A stretch of 64,000 nt of DNA, taken from NCBI GenBank assembly GCA_027483445.1, contig JAIXUS010000045.1:124001-188000 (forward strand), read 5' to 3'. The notes beneath the pieces were generated by a model. The model did not search any database. It was not told where the DNA came from and saw nothing but the letters and a program-made list of their open reading frames with translations. A program made the position numbers and the translations under genes. The stretch comes from Bacteroidota bacterium. Its GTDB lineage: Bacteria > Bacteroidota > Bacteroidia > M30B66. Below, in pieces: positions 16,227 to 23,474 of this stretch; positions within the stretch are counted from its first letter, which is position 1; each line of letters starts with the position of its first letter.

Positions 16227-16660
16227 ATCATATAGGGATCAACACGAGTTCGTCCGCCCACTGGGCAGCCCAATACATCGGTCGGCCCTGGCACGCCGGT
16301 GCGCGTGGCCCGGATGCGTTTGACTGTTGGGGGCTGTTCCTCGCCATCCAGCACGCGCACTTTGGCCGCGATTTGCCGGAAATCCCGGTCGACGCCAACG
16401 ACCTGCGGACCGTGATGACCACCTTCCGAGATCACCCGGAGCGGGAACGTTGGTCCCTGGTAGTGCAACCCGCAGAGGGCGATGCCGTGCTGCTGCGTCA
16501 ATCCCGCCACCCGGTGCATGTCGGCGTTTGGCTCACCGTCGATGGCGGTGGCGTGCTGCACGCGGTCAAGGACGCGGGCGTCGTCTTCCAAAAGCTGCCC
16601 GAACTCCTGCTGCACGGCTGGCGGGTGGAGGGCTTCTATCAATTTGTGGAGTCGTTGTGA
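16220..16660 (+). CDS. NlpC/P60-family tail tip peptidase (gpK-like)
   Basis: A 146-residue protein with the NlpC/P60 cysteine peptidase core. The Cys is in PDAFDCWGLF (about residue 35), the His in HPVHVGVWL (about 96), and a third polar residue is in GVLHAVKDAGVV (about 110). In lambda-type tails, gpK belongs to the tail tip complex and may cleave peptidoglycan peptide links during DNA entry. The start at 16220 has no clear Shine-Dalgarno sequence, unusual for this operon, and lies just past the divergent toxin-antitoxin promoter. The GTG/ATG starts of the next gene follow its stop directly. Confidence 0.85.
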   Translation: MSNHIGINTSSSAHWAAQYIGRPWHAGARGPDAFDCWGLFLAIQHAHFGRDLPEIPVDANDLRTVMTTFRDHPERERWSLVVQPAEGDAVLLRQSRHPVHVGVWLTVDGGGVLHAVKDAGVVFQKLPELLLHGWRVEGFYQFVESL

Positions 16661-16686
16661 TCGAGGGCAATCCAAGAGCAGTGATC

Positions 16687-18939
16687 ATGCTGCGCAATCC
16701 GTTCCAGCCCAGCCAGCGCGAGGTGATGGTGGCCCACCCGAGCCAGACCATCCGCCAATGGCTCGGCACCCATGGCATTGCCGAGTTCGATCAACCGACC
16801 GTCTGCATCAAGAACGGCACGCCGGTGCTGCGTGCCGACTGGGCGGTCACGCCCATCGATGGAGTGGTGCTCTTCATCACCCTGCCGCAGGGTGGCGGAG
16901 GTGGAGGAAGCGGCGGCAAAAACCCGTTGCGTACCGTCCTGATGATCGCGGTGATGGTGGTGGCGACCGTCTATGGCGGCCCCTTGGGTGCCAGCCTGGG
17001 TTTCAGCGGCAACCTGGCCACGGCCATCGGTTCGGCCATCATCATGACGGCGGGTTCCGCCTTGGTCAGTGCGCTGGTGCCACTACCCACGCCCAACATG
17101 CCGTCCTTTGCTGCCGGTGGGGGTAACCTGACGCAACCGTCACCCACCTACAGCCTGCAAGGCCAGGGCAACTATGCGCGGCTGGCCCAACCCATCCCGG
17201 TCATCTACGGTCGCCATCTGGTCTATCCGGACCTGGCCGCCACGCCCTGTGGCGAATACCAAGGCAACGAGCAGTACCTGCACCAGTTGCATTGCATTGG
17301 TCTGGGCGAATACGACATCGAGCAGATGCGCATCGAAGACACGCCCATTGCCTCGTTCGAGGAGGTCACCTACCAGATCGTCCCGCCGGGCAGTCCGGTC
17401 ACGCTGTTCAACCCAGATGTGGTCACCGCCCCTGAGGTGGCCGGACAGGAACTGCTGGCTGGTACCTGGACTGGGGGATTTGCCATCAACCCGGCCGACA
17501 GCGAGGTGACGCACATCGGCATCGACATCCTGCTGCCACGTGGGCTGTACTACGCCAACGACGCTGGTGGATTGGACAGCCGCAGTGCCAGCTGGCGAGT
17601 CGAAGCCCGCGCCATCGATGCCGAGGGTGACGCGCTGGGCGATTGGTTCACCCTGGGCAGTGAAAGCCTGACGGCCGCGACCACCACGCCGCAGCGCCTG
17701 TCCTACAAATACCCAGTTGCCGCAGGGCGCTACGAGGTGCGCGCCACACGGCTAGATGGGAAGGACACCAACTCACGTGCTGGTCACGAAGTGCGCTGGG
17801 GCGAGGCCCGTGGCTACCTGGCTGGTGGCGTCACCTTCCCCGGCAACGTGACACTGCTCGCGATCCGCATGCGCGCCACCGACAACCTGTCGCAGCGCTC
17901 GAGCCGCCTGATCAACTGCATCGTCTCGCGCAAGCTGCCGGTTTGGTCGGCCGAAGCGGGATGGTCAACGCCGGTACCCACGCGCTCGATCGCCTGGGCC
18001 TTCGCCGACATCCTGCGCGCTAGCTACGGTGCGAAGTTGCCAGATGCCCGGATCGATCTCGCCGCCTTGGCGCAACTCGATGAGGTCTGGTCCAGTCGGG
18101 GCGATCAATTTGATGGTGTCTTCGACCAGCAGGTGACGGTGTGGGAAGCCCTGACCCGGGTCGCCCGTTGTGGGCGGGCGGTACCGTTCCTCCAAGGCGG
18201 CATCGTGCGCCTGGTGCGCGATGAAGCCCGGTTGCTGCCGGTCGCGCTCTTCAGTCCGCGCAACATCGTCAAGAACAGCCTCAAGATCCAGTACGTGATG
18301 CCGGGTGAGGAAACCGCCGATGCAGTCACGGTGGAGTTCTTCAGCAGCCGCACCTGGAAACCGGATGAAGTCACGGTGAGCCTGCCGGGATCCAGTAGCG
18401 CCAACCCGGCCAAGCTGCGCCTCTTCGGTTGTACGACCGAAGCCCATGCCATTCGGGAGGGGCTGTACCTGGCCGCCGCCAATCGCTACCGCCGCCGCAT
18501 CATCACCTTGCGCACCGAACTGGAAGGCCTGATTCCCACCTATGGCGATCTGATTGCAATTGCCCATGACATGCCCAGTTGGGGCACGGGTGGCGAGATC
18601 GTCGCCTGGGATGCGGCCAGTCAAATCGCCACGCTCTCCGAGCCGGTCGTCTTTACGGATACGCAGCCGCATGTGATGGCCTTGCGCCGTCGCGATGGCG
18701 GCGTCAGCGGACCGCATGCCGTGACCCCGGGTAGCGATGCGCAGCAGGTGATCTTTGCCGATCTGCCTGATATCTCCATTGAAACCGGCCTGTCGGCCGA
18801 ACGCACCCATTTCGCTTTCGGCATCGCCGAGCAGTGGAGTTTGCTGGCCCGAGTCATTGCCGTACGTCCGCGTGGCGAGCAGGTGGAAATCACCTGTGTG
18901 GCCGAGCACCCGGCCGTGCACAGCGCCGATCACGTTTGA
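16687..18939 (+). CDS. Tail tip protein J / host specificity protein (TipJ type)
   Basis: A 750-residue protein from the ATG at 16687; a GTG at 16657 overlapping the NlpC/P60 stop is an alternative. Residues 1-75 resemble the ubiquitin-like gpI fold (VMVAHPSQTIRQWLGTHGI, and GVVLFITLPQ at the end), followed by a Gly-rich linker (GGGGGGSGGK) and a hydrophobic segment (about 85-140). From about residue 140 the text LQGQGNYARLAQPIPVIYGRH and YPDLAATPCGEYQGNEQYLHQL matches tail tip J proteins. The rest is beta-rich with a typical C-terminal part. J-type proteins form the tip and recognise the receptor. The gpI-like part appears fused, which is noted as a finding. Confidence 0.82.
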   Translation: MLRNPFQPSQREVMVAHPSQTIRQWLGTHGIAEFDQPTVCIKNGTPVLRADWAVTPIDGVVLFITLPQGGGGGGSGGKNPLRTVLMIAVMVVATVYGGPLGASLGFSGNLATAIGSAIIMTAGSALVSALVPLPTPNMPSFAAGGGNLTQPSPTYSLQGQGNYARLAQPIPVIYGRHLVYPDLAATPCGEYQGNEQYLHQLHCIGLGEYDIEQMRIEDTPIASFEEVTYQIVPPGSPVTLFNPDVVTAPEVAGQELLAGTWTGGFAINPADSEVTHIGIDILLPRGLYYANDAGGLDSRSASWRVEARAIDAEGDALGDWFTLGSESLTAATTTPQRLSYKYPVAAGRYEVRATRLDGKDTNSRAGHEVRWGEARGYLAGGVTFPGNVTLLAIRMRATDNLSQRSSRLINCIVSRKLPVWSAEAGWSTPVPTRSIAWAFADILRASYGAKLPDARIDLAALAQLDEVWSSRGDQFDGVFDQQVTVWEALTRVARCGRAVPFLQGGIVRLVRDEARLLPVALFSPRNIVKNSLKIQYVMPGEETADAVTVEFFSSRTWKPDEVTVSLPGSSSANPAKLRLFGCTTEAHAIREGLYLAAANRYRRRIITLRTELEGLIPTYGDLIAIAHDMPSWGTGGEIVAWDAASQIATLSEPVVFTDTQPHVMALRRRDGGVSGPHAVTPGSDAQQVIFADLPDISIETGLSAERTHFAFGIAEQWSLLARVIAVRPRGEQVEITCVAEHPAVHSADHV

Positions 18940-18950
18940 AAGGAAAAAAG

Positions 18951-19241
18951 ATGAACGAACCCCACCTGATCGATGGCATGGTGGTCATGCCCCATGATGA
19001 ATTCGAGACCCTGCTGGAGCGCGCAGCCGAGCGGGGTGCGCGCCACGCCTTGTCCGATGTTGGTCTCGACGGGCCGGACGCCGCCCGAGACATCCGCGAG
19101 CTGCGCAGCCTGCTCGATGCCTTCAACGAGGCCAAGAAAACCGCCGGCCTAACCCTCGTCAAGATGCTCGTCACGGGTCTCGTTCTAGCCCTCTTGGCCG
19201 GCACCATCGTCAAAATCAAACTGTTCGGAGGCCCGCAATGA
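18951..19241 (+). CDS. DUF6127-type small membrane protein of the lysis region
   Basis: A 96-residue protein. Residues 1-65 are soluble and charged with a helical DIRELRSLLDAFNEAKKTAG; residues about 70-92 form one transmembrane helix (MLVTGLVLALLAGTIVKI). This is the layout of DUF6127 proteins found next to 3TM holins in prophages and gene transfer agents. Its exact role is unknown; it could assist the holin or anchor something. The start at 18951 has AAGGAAAAAAG just before it. Its stop overlaps the holin start (ATGA). Confidence 0.62.
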   Translation: MNEPHLIDGMVVMPHDEFETLLERAAERGARHALSDVGLDGPDAARDIRELRSLLDAFNEAKKTAGLTLVKMLVTGLVLALLAGTIVKIKLFGGPQ

Positions 19242-19666
19242 GCCCGATCTTCACCACCCTAGCGCCCGGCCTCTTCGAAGCCGGTGCCAAACTCATCGAC
19301 CGACTGATTCCCGATCAGGCGCAGCGCGAGCAGGCCAAACTCGCCTTGTTCCAAGCCGAAGGTCAGCAGGCTTTGCAGGAAATGCAGGTGAGCCTCTCGG
19401 CCATTCTGGCTGAGGCCAACTCGGCGGACCCATGGACCAGCCGGGCGCGGCCCACCTTCCTGTATGTGATCTACGGCGTGATCCTGCTGTCGGTGATCGG
19501 CAGCATTATCGGTATCTGGTGGCCGGCTGAAGTCTTCCAGGCAGCCGAGAATCTGTCCAAGCTGCTTAATGCCGTGCCGGAGAGCCTGTGGTGGCTCTTC
19601 GGTGCCGGCTACCTTGGCTACACCGGCGCACGCAGTTTCGATAAGTGGCGTGGCGTGCCGCGATAA
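19238..19666 (+). CDS. Holin of the 3TM family
   Basis: A 142-residue protein with FEAGAKLIDRLIPDQAQREQAK and a long helix in the first half (residues 15-60), then DPWTSRARPTFLYVIYGVILL leading into a strong membrane segment (about 70-95) and a second one (WWLFGAGYLGYTGARS, about 117-135). The DPWTSRARP run before the membrane part is a hallmark of the 3TM holin family known from gene transfer agents and siphophages. Holins time lysis by making pores for the endolysin. No endolysin gene follows. The operon terminator starts 62 bases after the stop. Confidence 0.83.
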   Translation: MSPIFTTLAPGLFEAGAKLIDRLIPDQAQREQAKLALFQAEGQQALQEMQVSLSAILAEANSADPWTSRARPTFLYVIYGVILLSVIGSIIGIWWPAEVFQAAENLSKLLNAVPESLWWLFGAGYLGYTGARSFDKWRGVPR

Positions 19667-19727
19667 ACATCACACCTTTGTCATTGATTGCTGGGATTCA
19701 TCGCCAGCGATTGCTCTAGCAAACCAT

Positions 19728-19784
19728 AGACCCCGTCTTCATCGGCTTCCCTTCTTGGGCAGCGGGTGAAGGCGGGGTCTTTTG
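19728..19784 (+). terminator. Rho-independent terminator of the prophage late operon
   Basis: A 13-base stem, AGACCCCGTCTTC at 19728-19740 paired with GAAGGCGGGGTCT at 19768-19780 (12 Watson-Crick pairs and one G-U), with a 27-base loop, then TTTTGTCGTTT. Stem and T-run are in the correct order for the + strand. It lies 62 bases after the holin stop and before the HTH-NusG gene. Confidence 0.8.
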
Positions 19785-19885
19785 TCGTTTGTGCGCCAGA
19801 AATCTGCAGATCGTCTGCCAGATGGCCTTGGCTTTGTTCGCGAACAGCGCCTTCATGGAGGCATGTTCACCTTGCCCCACTTCCC

Positions 19886-20803
19886 ATGGCCCCGCGCCTG
19901 CTGACCTCACCGCAAGCGGCCGAGCGTCTGGGCCTGCCGGTGCAGGCGCTCTACAAGCTGCGCGATGCCGACGAGGGTCTGGCCATCACCCAGACCGGCC
20001 TGCAGGTCGGCTACCAGCTTGAAGACATCCAGGCTTATGAGCGCCGCGAGATGCTGGCCCTGGTGGAAAAGACCCTGGCGGCCGAACGACCGCTGCCGCT
20101 GATCCGAGCCATGGCGCAGCTGCTTCGCTCGCCGCCGCCGGCCGATGGATGGCCTGTACCCACGCCCAGCCCGAAACCGAAGCCCTTACCGCCGTCCGCT
20201 CCCCCGTCCGATCCCCCCAAGCGGGTGCTAGCGACCGAGCCCGCAGCAGCCGACGCACCGGTACTTGATCCACCTGCACCGGCAGTTCACACCCCGCCCA
20301 GCTCCATGGCCTGGTTCCTCGTGCGCAGCAAACCCCGGCAGGAATCAGTGGCACTCACCCATCTCGCCCGCCAAGGCTACGAGTCCTACCTCCCCCTGTT
20401 CGCCTCCGAAAAGCTCGTCCGCCGCAAACCCACGGTCGTGCAAGAACCCATGTTCGCGCGCTACCTCTTCGTGCGGCTCGACACCTCGGGAAACGGCCAA
20501 AGCTGGAGCCCGATCCGGTCGACGGTCGGTGTCAGCGAATTGGTCTCCTTCGGCAGCCGACCCGCTCGGGTCGATGCGGCCCTGATTACCAGTCTGCGCG
20601 AACGCGAAATGGCGCAGCAGGCCGATCCCGACGCCTTGTTCGCTGCTGGCGACAGCGTGCGCATCACCGAAGGGGCGTTTGCCGGGCTGGAGGCGATCTA
20701 CCAGATGAACGACGCGGAGGGCCGCGCCATGGTGCTGCTGGACCTCCTGAGCAAACCCGTGGCCATGACGATCGACGCAGCCAGACTGCGCAAGGTGGGG
20801 TGA
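19886..20803 (+). CDS. HTH-NusG fusion protein (RfaH-like antiterminator with N-terminal DNA-binding domain)
   Basis: A 305-residue protein in three parts. Residues about 4-55 form an excisionase/MerR-type helix-turn-helix (TSPQAAERLGLPVQALYKLR, then GYQLEDIQAYERRE). Residues about 85-145 are a Pro/Ala-rich linker. Residues about 147-305 are a complete NusG-type unit: NGN domain (MAWFLVRSKPRQESVALTHL, FARYLFVRLD) and KOW domain (GDSVRITEGAFAGLEAIYQ). The NusG part is clearly similar to the stand-alone RfaH-like protein at 24694. NusG paralogues bind RNA polymerase and suppress pausing and termination. The HTH would give it a DNA address; that is inference. The ATG at 19886 is preferred over open frame further upstream, which runs through the terminator hairpin. 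Confidence 0.8.
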   Translation: MAPRLLTSPQAAERLGLPVQALYKLRDADEGLAITQTGLQVGYQLEDIQAYERREMLALVEKTLAAERPLPLIRAMAQLLRSPPPADGWPVPTPSPKPKPLPPSAPPSDPPKRVLATEPAAADAPVLDPPAPAVHTPPSSMAWFLVRSKPRQESVALTHLARQGYESYLPLFASEKLVRRKPTVVQEPMFARYLFVRLDTSGNGQSWSPIRSTVGVSELVSFGSRPARVDAALITSLREREMAQQADPDALFAAGDSVRITEGAFAGLEAIYQMNDAEGRAMVLLDLLSKPVAMTIDAARLRKVG

Positions 20804-20937
20804 TGCATGACCACACACCGCCTGCCTGCGCCACTTTATCTCGGCGGTATCCCCTGCATGACCTTGATACGGCTTGGCCTTCGAAGCCAACATGGACCGA
20901 CACAACAAAAAGACTGATCGATCATGGCATTGACTGA
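20803..20937 (+). CDS. Possible 44-codon coupling ORF between HTH-NusG and recombinase genes
   Basis: An ATG at 20803 overlaps the stop of the HTH-NusG gene (TGATG) and opens a 44-residue frame that ends at 20937, 14 bases inside the recombinase gene. The recombinase start at 20924 has no clear Shine-Dalgarno sequence, so this frame could bring ribosomes to it. The peptide (rich in Pro, Thr, Asp) resembles nothing I know. It may be chance; confidence is low. Confidence 0.22.
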   Translation: MHDHTPPACATLSRRYPLHDLDTAWPSKPTWTDTTKRLIDHGID

Positions 20938-22492
20938 CACCACCACCGACGTCCAACCCAACACCAAACCCTTCCGCGCCGCGCAGTACGTGCGCATGTC
21001 CACCGAGCACCAGCAGTATTCGACGCTCAACCAGGCCGACAAGATTCTCGAGTACGCGCAAAAGCGAGGGATTGAAATCGTGCGCACCTATGCCGACGAC
21101 GGCAAGAGTGGGCTTTCCATCGGCGGTCGCGCCTCCCTGCAACGGCTGATCGCCGACGTCGAATCCGGCAACACCGATTTCAATCTGATCCTGGTCTACG
21201 ACGTTAGCCGCTGGGGACGGTTTCAGGATGCGGATGAATCCGCCTATTACGAGTACATCTGCAAACGCAACGGCATCAGCGTTGCCTATGTCGCCGAGCA
21301 GTTTGAAAACGATGGCTCTCCCGTCTCCACCATCGTCAAGGGCGTCAAGCGCGCCATGGCCGGCGAGTACAGCCGCGAGCTTTCGGCTAAGGTCTTTGCC
21401 GGCCAGTGCCGATTGATCGAACTGGGTTTCCGCCAGGGCGGCCCGGCCGGCTTTGGTCTGCGCCGGGTGCTGGTCGACCAGACCGGTGCCATCAAGGCCA
21501 CCTTGAAACCCGGTGAACACAAAAGCCTGCAAACCGACCGGGTGATTTTGGTGCCGGGGCCAGAGTCCGAAGTGGCCATCGTCAACCGGATCTACCGCTG
21601 GCTGGTCGATGACGATCTGCCCCTAGCTGAAATCGCTCAGCGGCTCAACGACATCCCCGTTTACACCGATCGTGATTGCCCCTGGACCTACAGCACGGTG
21701 CGCCAGGTGCTGACCAACGAGAAGTACATCGGTAACAACGTCTACAACCGCCATTCCTTCAAGCTCAAGAAAAAGCACGTCGACAACCCGCCGCAGATGT
21801 GGATCCGCAAGCAAGGGGCATTCGAGGGGGTCGTGCCGCTGGACACCTTCATGGCCGTGCAGGAAATCCTGGCCGAGCGCAGTCGCCGATTCTCAGATGA
21901 GGAGCTTCTGGAACATCTGCGGGCTCTGTACCAGGAGCGCGGCACCCTCTCGGGCCTGATCATCAATGAGGCCCCTGCACTGCCAAGTGCCGCCACCTAC
22001 ATCCAGCGCTTTGGCAGCTTGAGCAAAGCCTATGAACTGGTGGGCTTTCGCCCCGGGCGCGATCTTGAATTTCTCGAAATCAACCGGCGCCTGCGCCAGT
22101 TGCATCCGGAAATCGTCGAACGCACCCAGCACACGATCGCCGAGCTGGGCGGCGAAATCTGGCGCGACCCGCAAACCGACCTGCTGCACCTGAACCAGGA
22201 ACTGGTCATCAGCCTGGTGCTTGCACGCTGCCAGCAATTGCCCAATGGCCTGCAGCGCTGGCGCATCCGCTTTGACCCCAGTCGCTACCACCCGGACATC
22301 ACAGTGGCTGTGCGGCTTGATCCCGGCAATGCCGCTGAACTCGATTACTACCTGCTGCCACGCCTGGACCTGCCCAGTCAGGAATTACAGGTGACAGCGC
22401 GCAACAGCGCCGAGATCGAATGCTTCCGCTTTGACGACCTGAACTTCTTCTACGGCATGTCCGAGCGCGAACGCCTGCAACGACGCATTTGA
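20924..22492 (+). CDS. Large serine recombinase / site-specific integrase-type
   Basis: A 522-residue protein of the large serine recombinase class. The catalytic domain (about residues 18-165) has the nucleophile Ser26 in AAQYVRMSTEHQQ, conserved YADDGKSGLSIGGRASLQRLI near residue 63, and VYDVSRWGRF near residue 92. A recombinase domain follows (about 180-300) with GFRQGGPAGFGLRR and STVRQVLTNEKYIGNNVYN. The C-terminal 200 residues lack the Cys-rich zinc ribbon of many phage integrases. These enzymes join or excise DNA at specific att sites. It is followed by two ParB/RepB-like genes, an arrangement that suggests one functional cassette. Target sites are not identifiable here. Confidence 0.88.
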   Translation: MALTDTTTDVQPNTKPFRAAQYVRMSTEHQQYSTLNQADKILEYAQKRGIEIVRTYADDGKSGLSIGGRASLQRLIADVESGNTDFNLILVYDVSRWGRFQDADESAYYEYICKRNGISVAYVAEQFENDGSPVSTIVKGVKRAMAGEYSRELSAKVFAGQCRLIELGFRQGGPAGFGLRRVLVDQTGAIKATLKPGEHKSLQTDRVILVPGPESEVAIVNRIYRWLVDDDLPLAEIAQRLNDIPVYTDRDCPWTYSTVRQVLTNEKYIGNNVYNRHSFKLKKKHVDNPPQMWIRKQGAFEGVVPLDTFMAVQEILAERSRRFSDEELLEHLRALYQERGTLSGLIINEAPALPSAATYIQRFGSLSKAYELVGFRPGRDLEFLEINRRLRQLHPEIVERTQHTIAELGGEIWRDPQTDLLHLNQELVISLVLARCQQLPNGLQRWRIRFDPSRYHPDITVAVRLDPGNAAELDYYLLPRLDLPSQELQVTARNSAEIECFRFDDLNFFYGMSERERLQRRI

Positions 22493-22530
22493 TCCGATTC
22501 ACCATCACCCACCCAGAAAGGACCCCTGCC

Positions 22531-22581
22531 ATGACACCACGCCAGCCCCAACCACACACCGATAGGAGCCCCCCATGCTGA
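22531..22581 (+). CDS. Possible 16-codon leader ORF upstream of the first ParB-like gene
   Basis: ATG at 22531 is preceded by a good Shine-Dalgarno sequence (AGAAAGGA, 22515-22522, eight bases away) and encodes a Pro-rich 16-residue peptide that ends at 22581, overlapping the start of the ParB-like gene at 22575. Such short overlapping leaders can couple or tune translation. No family is known; it could be fortuitous. Confidence 0.25.
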   Translation: MTPRQPQPHTDRSPPC

Positions 22582-23474
22582 CCGATACCCCCGAAACCGT
22601 CACCCTGATCCCGATCGCCCGCGTGGAGATCCTCAACTCCCGCGAACGCAATATGAAAATCTTCGAGGATATCGTCGAGAACATCAAATCGATCGGCTTA
22701 AAGAAACCCATCACCGTCACCGAACGCCCCGGCGACGATGGCCAGCCGAAATACCTGCTGGTCTGCGGCGAGGGGCGATTGAATGCCTTCCGCATCCTGG
22801 GCGAAACCCACATCCCCGCCCTGGTGGTCGATGTCAGCGATGAAGACGCCTTCATCATGAGCCTGGCCGAGAACATCGCCCGGCGCGGCCACCGACCCCT
22901 GGAAATCTTGGCCGACATCGAAATCCTGCGCAAACGCGGCTACGACGCCGACACCATCATCCACAAAACCGGCCTCTCGCCCAAGTACGTCAAGGACATC
23001 GTCTTCCTGCTCGACCAGGGGGAGGAGCGTCTGATCGAAGGCGTGCAGCGCGGCGCAATCCCACTCACCACCGCCCTGGAGATTGCCCGCGCCAAGGACG
23101 ATGACGAAAGCCTGGGCGAAATGCTCCAGGAGGCCTACGAAAACGGCCAACTCAACCGGCGTCAGATCATCGAGACCAAGCGCCTCGTCGAAAAGCGACA
23201 GGAACACGGCCCCGGCTCGCCGAACCCCGGCCAGATCAAGCCGCCCACCTCCAGCTACAGCCTGGTGCGGACCTACCAGCGTGAAGTGGAGCGGCAGCGC
23301 AAGATGGTCTTGAAAGCCGAGCATGCGCACCAGCGCCTGCTGTTGGTTGTCCAGGGCCTGAAAAAACTCTTCGGCGACGAGCATTTCGTCAACCTGCTGC
23401 GCGCCGAGGGGCTGGACACCCTGCCCAAGTACCTCGCTGAGCGTATCGATAACTTCAATGGAGCCCCCGTATGA
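22575..23474 (+). CDS. ParB/RepB-like protein 1 (ParB N-terminal domain)
   Basis: A 299-residue protein. Residues about 10-105 form a ParB N-terminal domain: IPIARVEILNSRERN, then GLKKPITVTERPG, the ParB box equivalent CGEGRLNAFRILGE and SLAENIARR. An HTH-like stretch follows (about 120-150, GYDADTIIHKTGLSPKYVKDIV). The C-terminal part has long charged helices, including EVERQRKMVLKAEHAHQRLL. ParB domains bind CTP in chromosome and plasmid partition proteins and bind specific DNA; here no ParA and no replication gene accompany it. The stop overlaps the start of a second ParB-like gene by four bases. AGGAG at 22564-22568 precedes the start. Confidence 0.8.
   Translation: MLTDTPETVTLIPIARVEILNSRERNMKIFEDIVENIKSIGLKKPITVTERPGDDGQPKYLLVCGEGRLNAFRILGETHIPALVVDVSDEDAFIMSLAENIARRGHRPLEILADIEILRKRGYDADTIIHKTGLSPKYVKDIVFLLDQGEERLIEGVQRGAIPLTTALEIARAKDDDESLGEMLQEAYENGQLNRRQIIETKRLVEKRQEHGPGSPNPGQIKPPTSSYSLVRTYQREVERQRKMVLKAEHAHQRLLLVVQGLKKLFGDEHFVNLLRAEGLDTLPKYLAERIDNFNGAPV

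Noticed and set aside
16327-16686. N-terminal extension of the tail tip J gene back to 16327
   Set aside because: The extension overlaps the whole NlpC/P60 gene in another frame and has Arg/Pro-rich composition typical of an out-of-frame reading. ATG 16687 (or GTG 16657) fits the operon.
18729-18742. Second ops-like sequence (GGGTAGCGATG) within the tail tip gene
   Set aside because: It departs from the ops consensus at several bases, lies in coding sequence, and has no leader context.
19766-19885. Earlier start for the HTH-NusG gene at 19766
   Set aside because: This would place the start codon inside the terminator hairpin and add about 40 residues with no domain. ATG 19886 gives the HTH domain directly.
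20924-22492. Serine recombinase as the integrase of the adjacent prophage
   Set aside because: It cannot be excluded, but it is beyond the late-operon terminator, groups with ParB-like genes and no att site is visible, so I do not assign it to the prophage.
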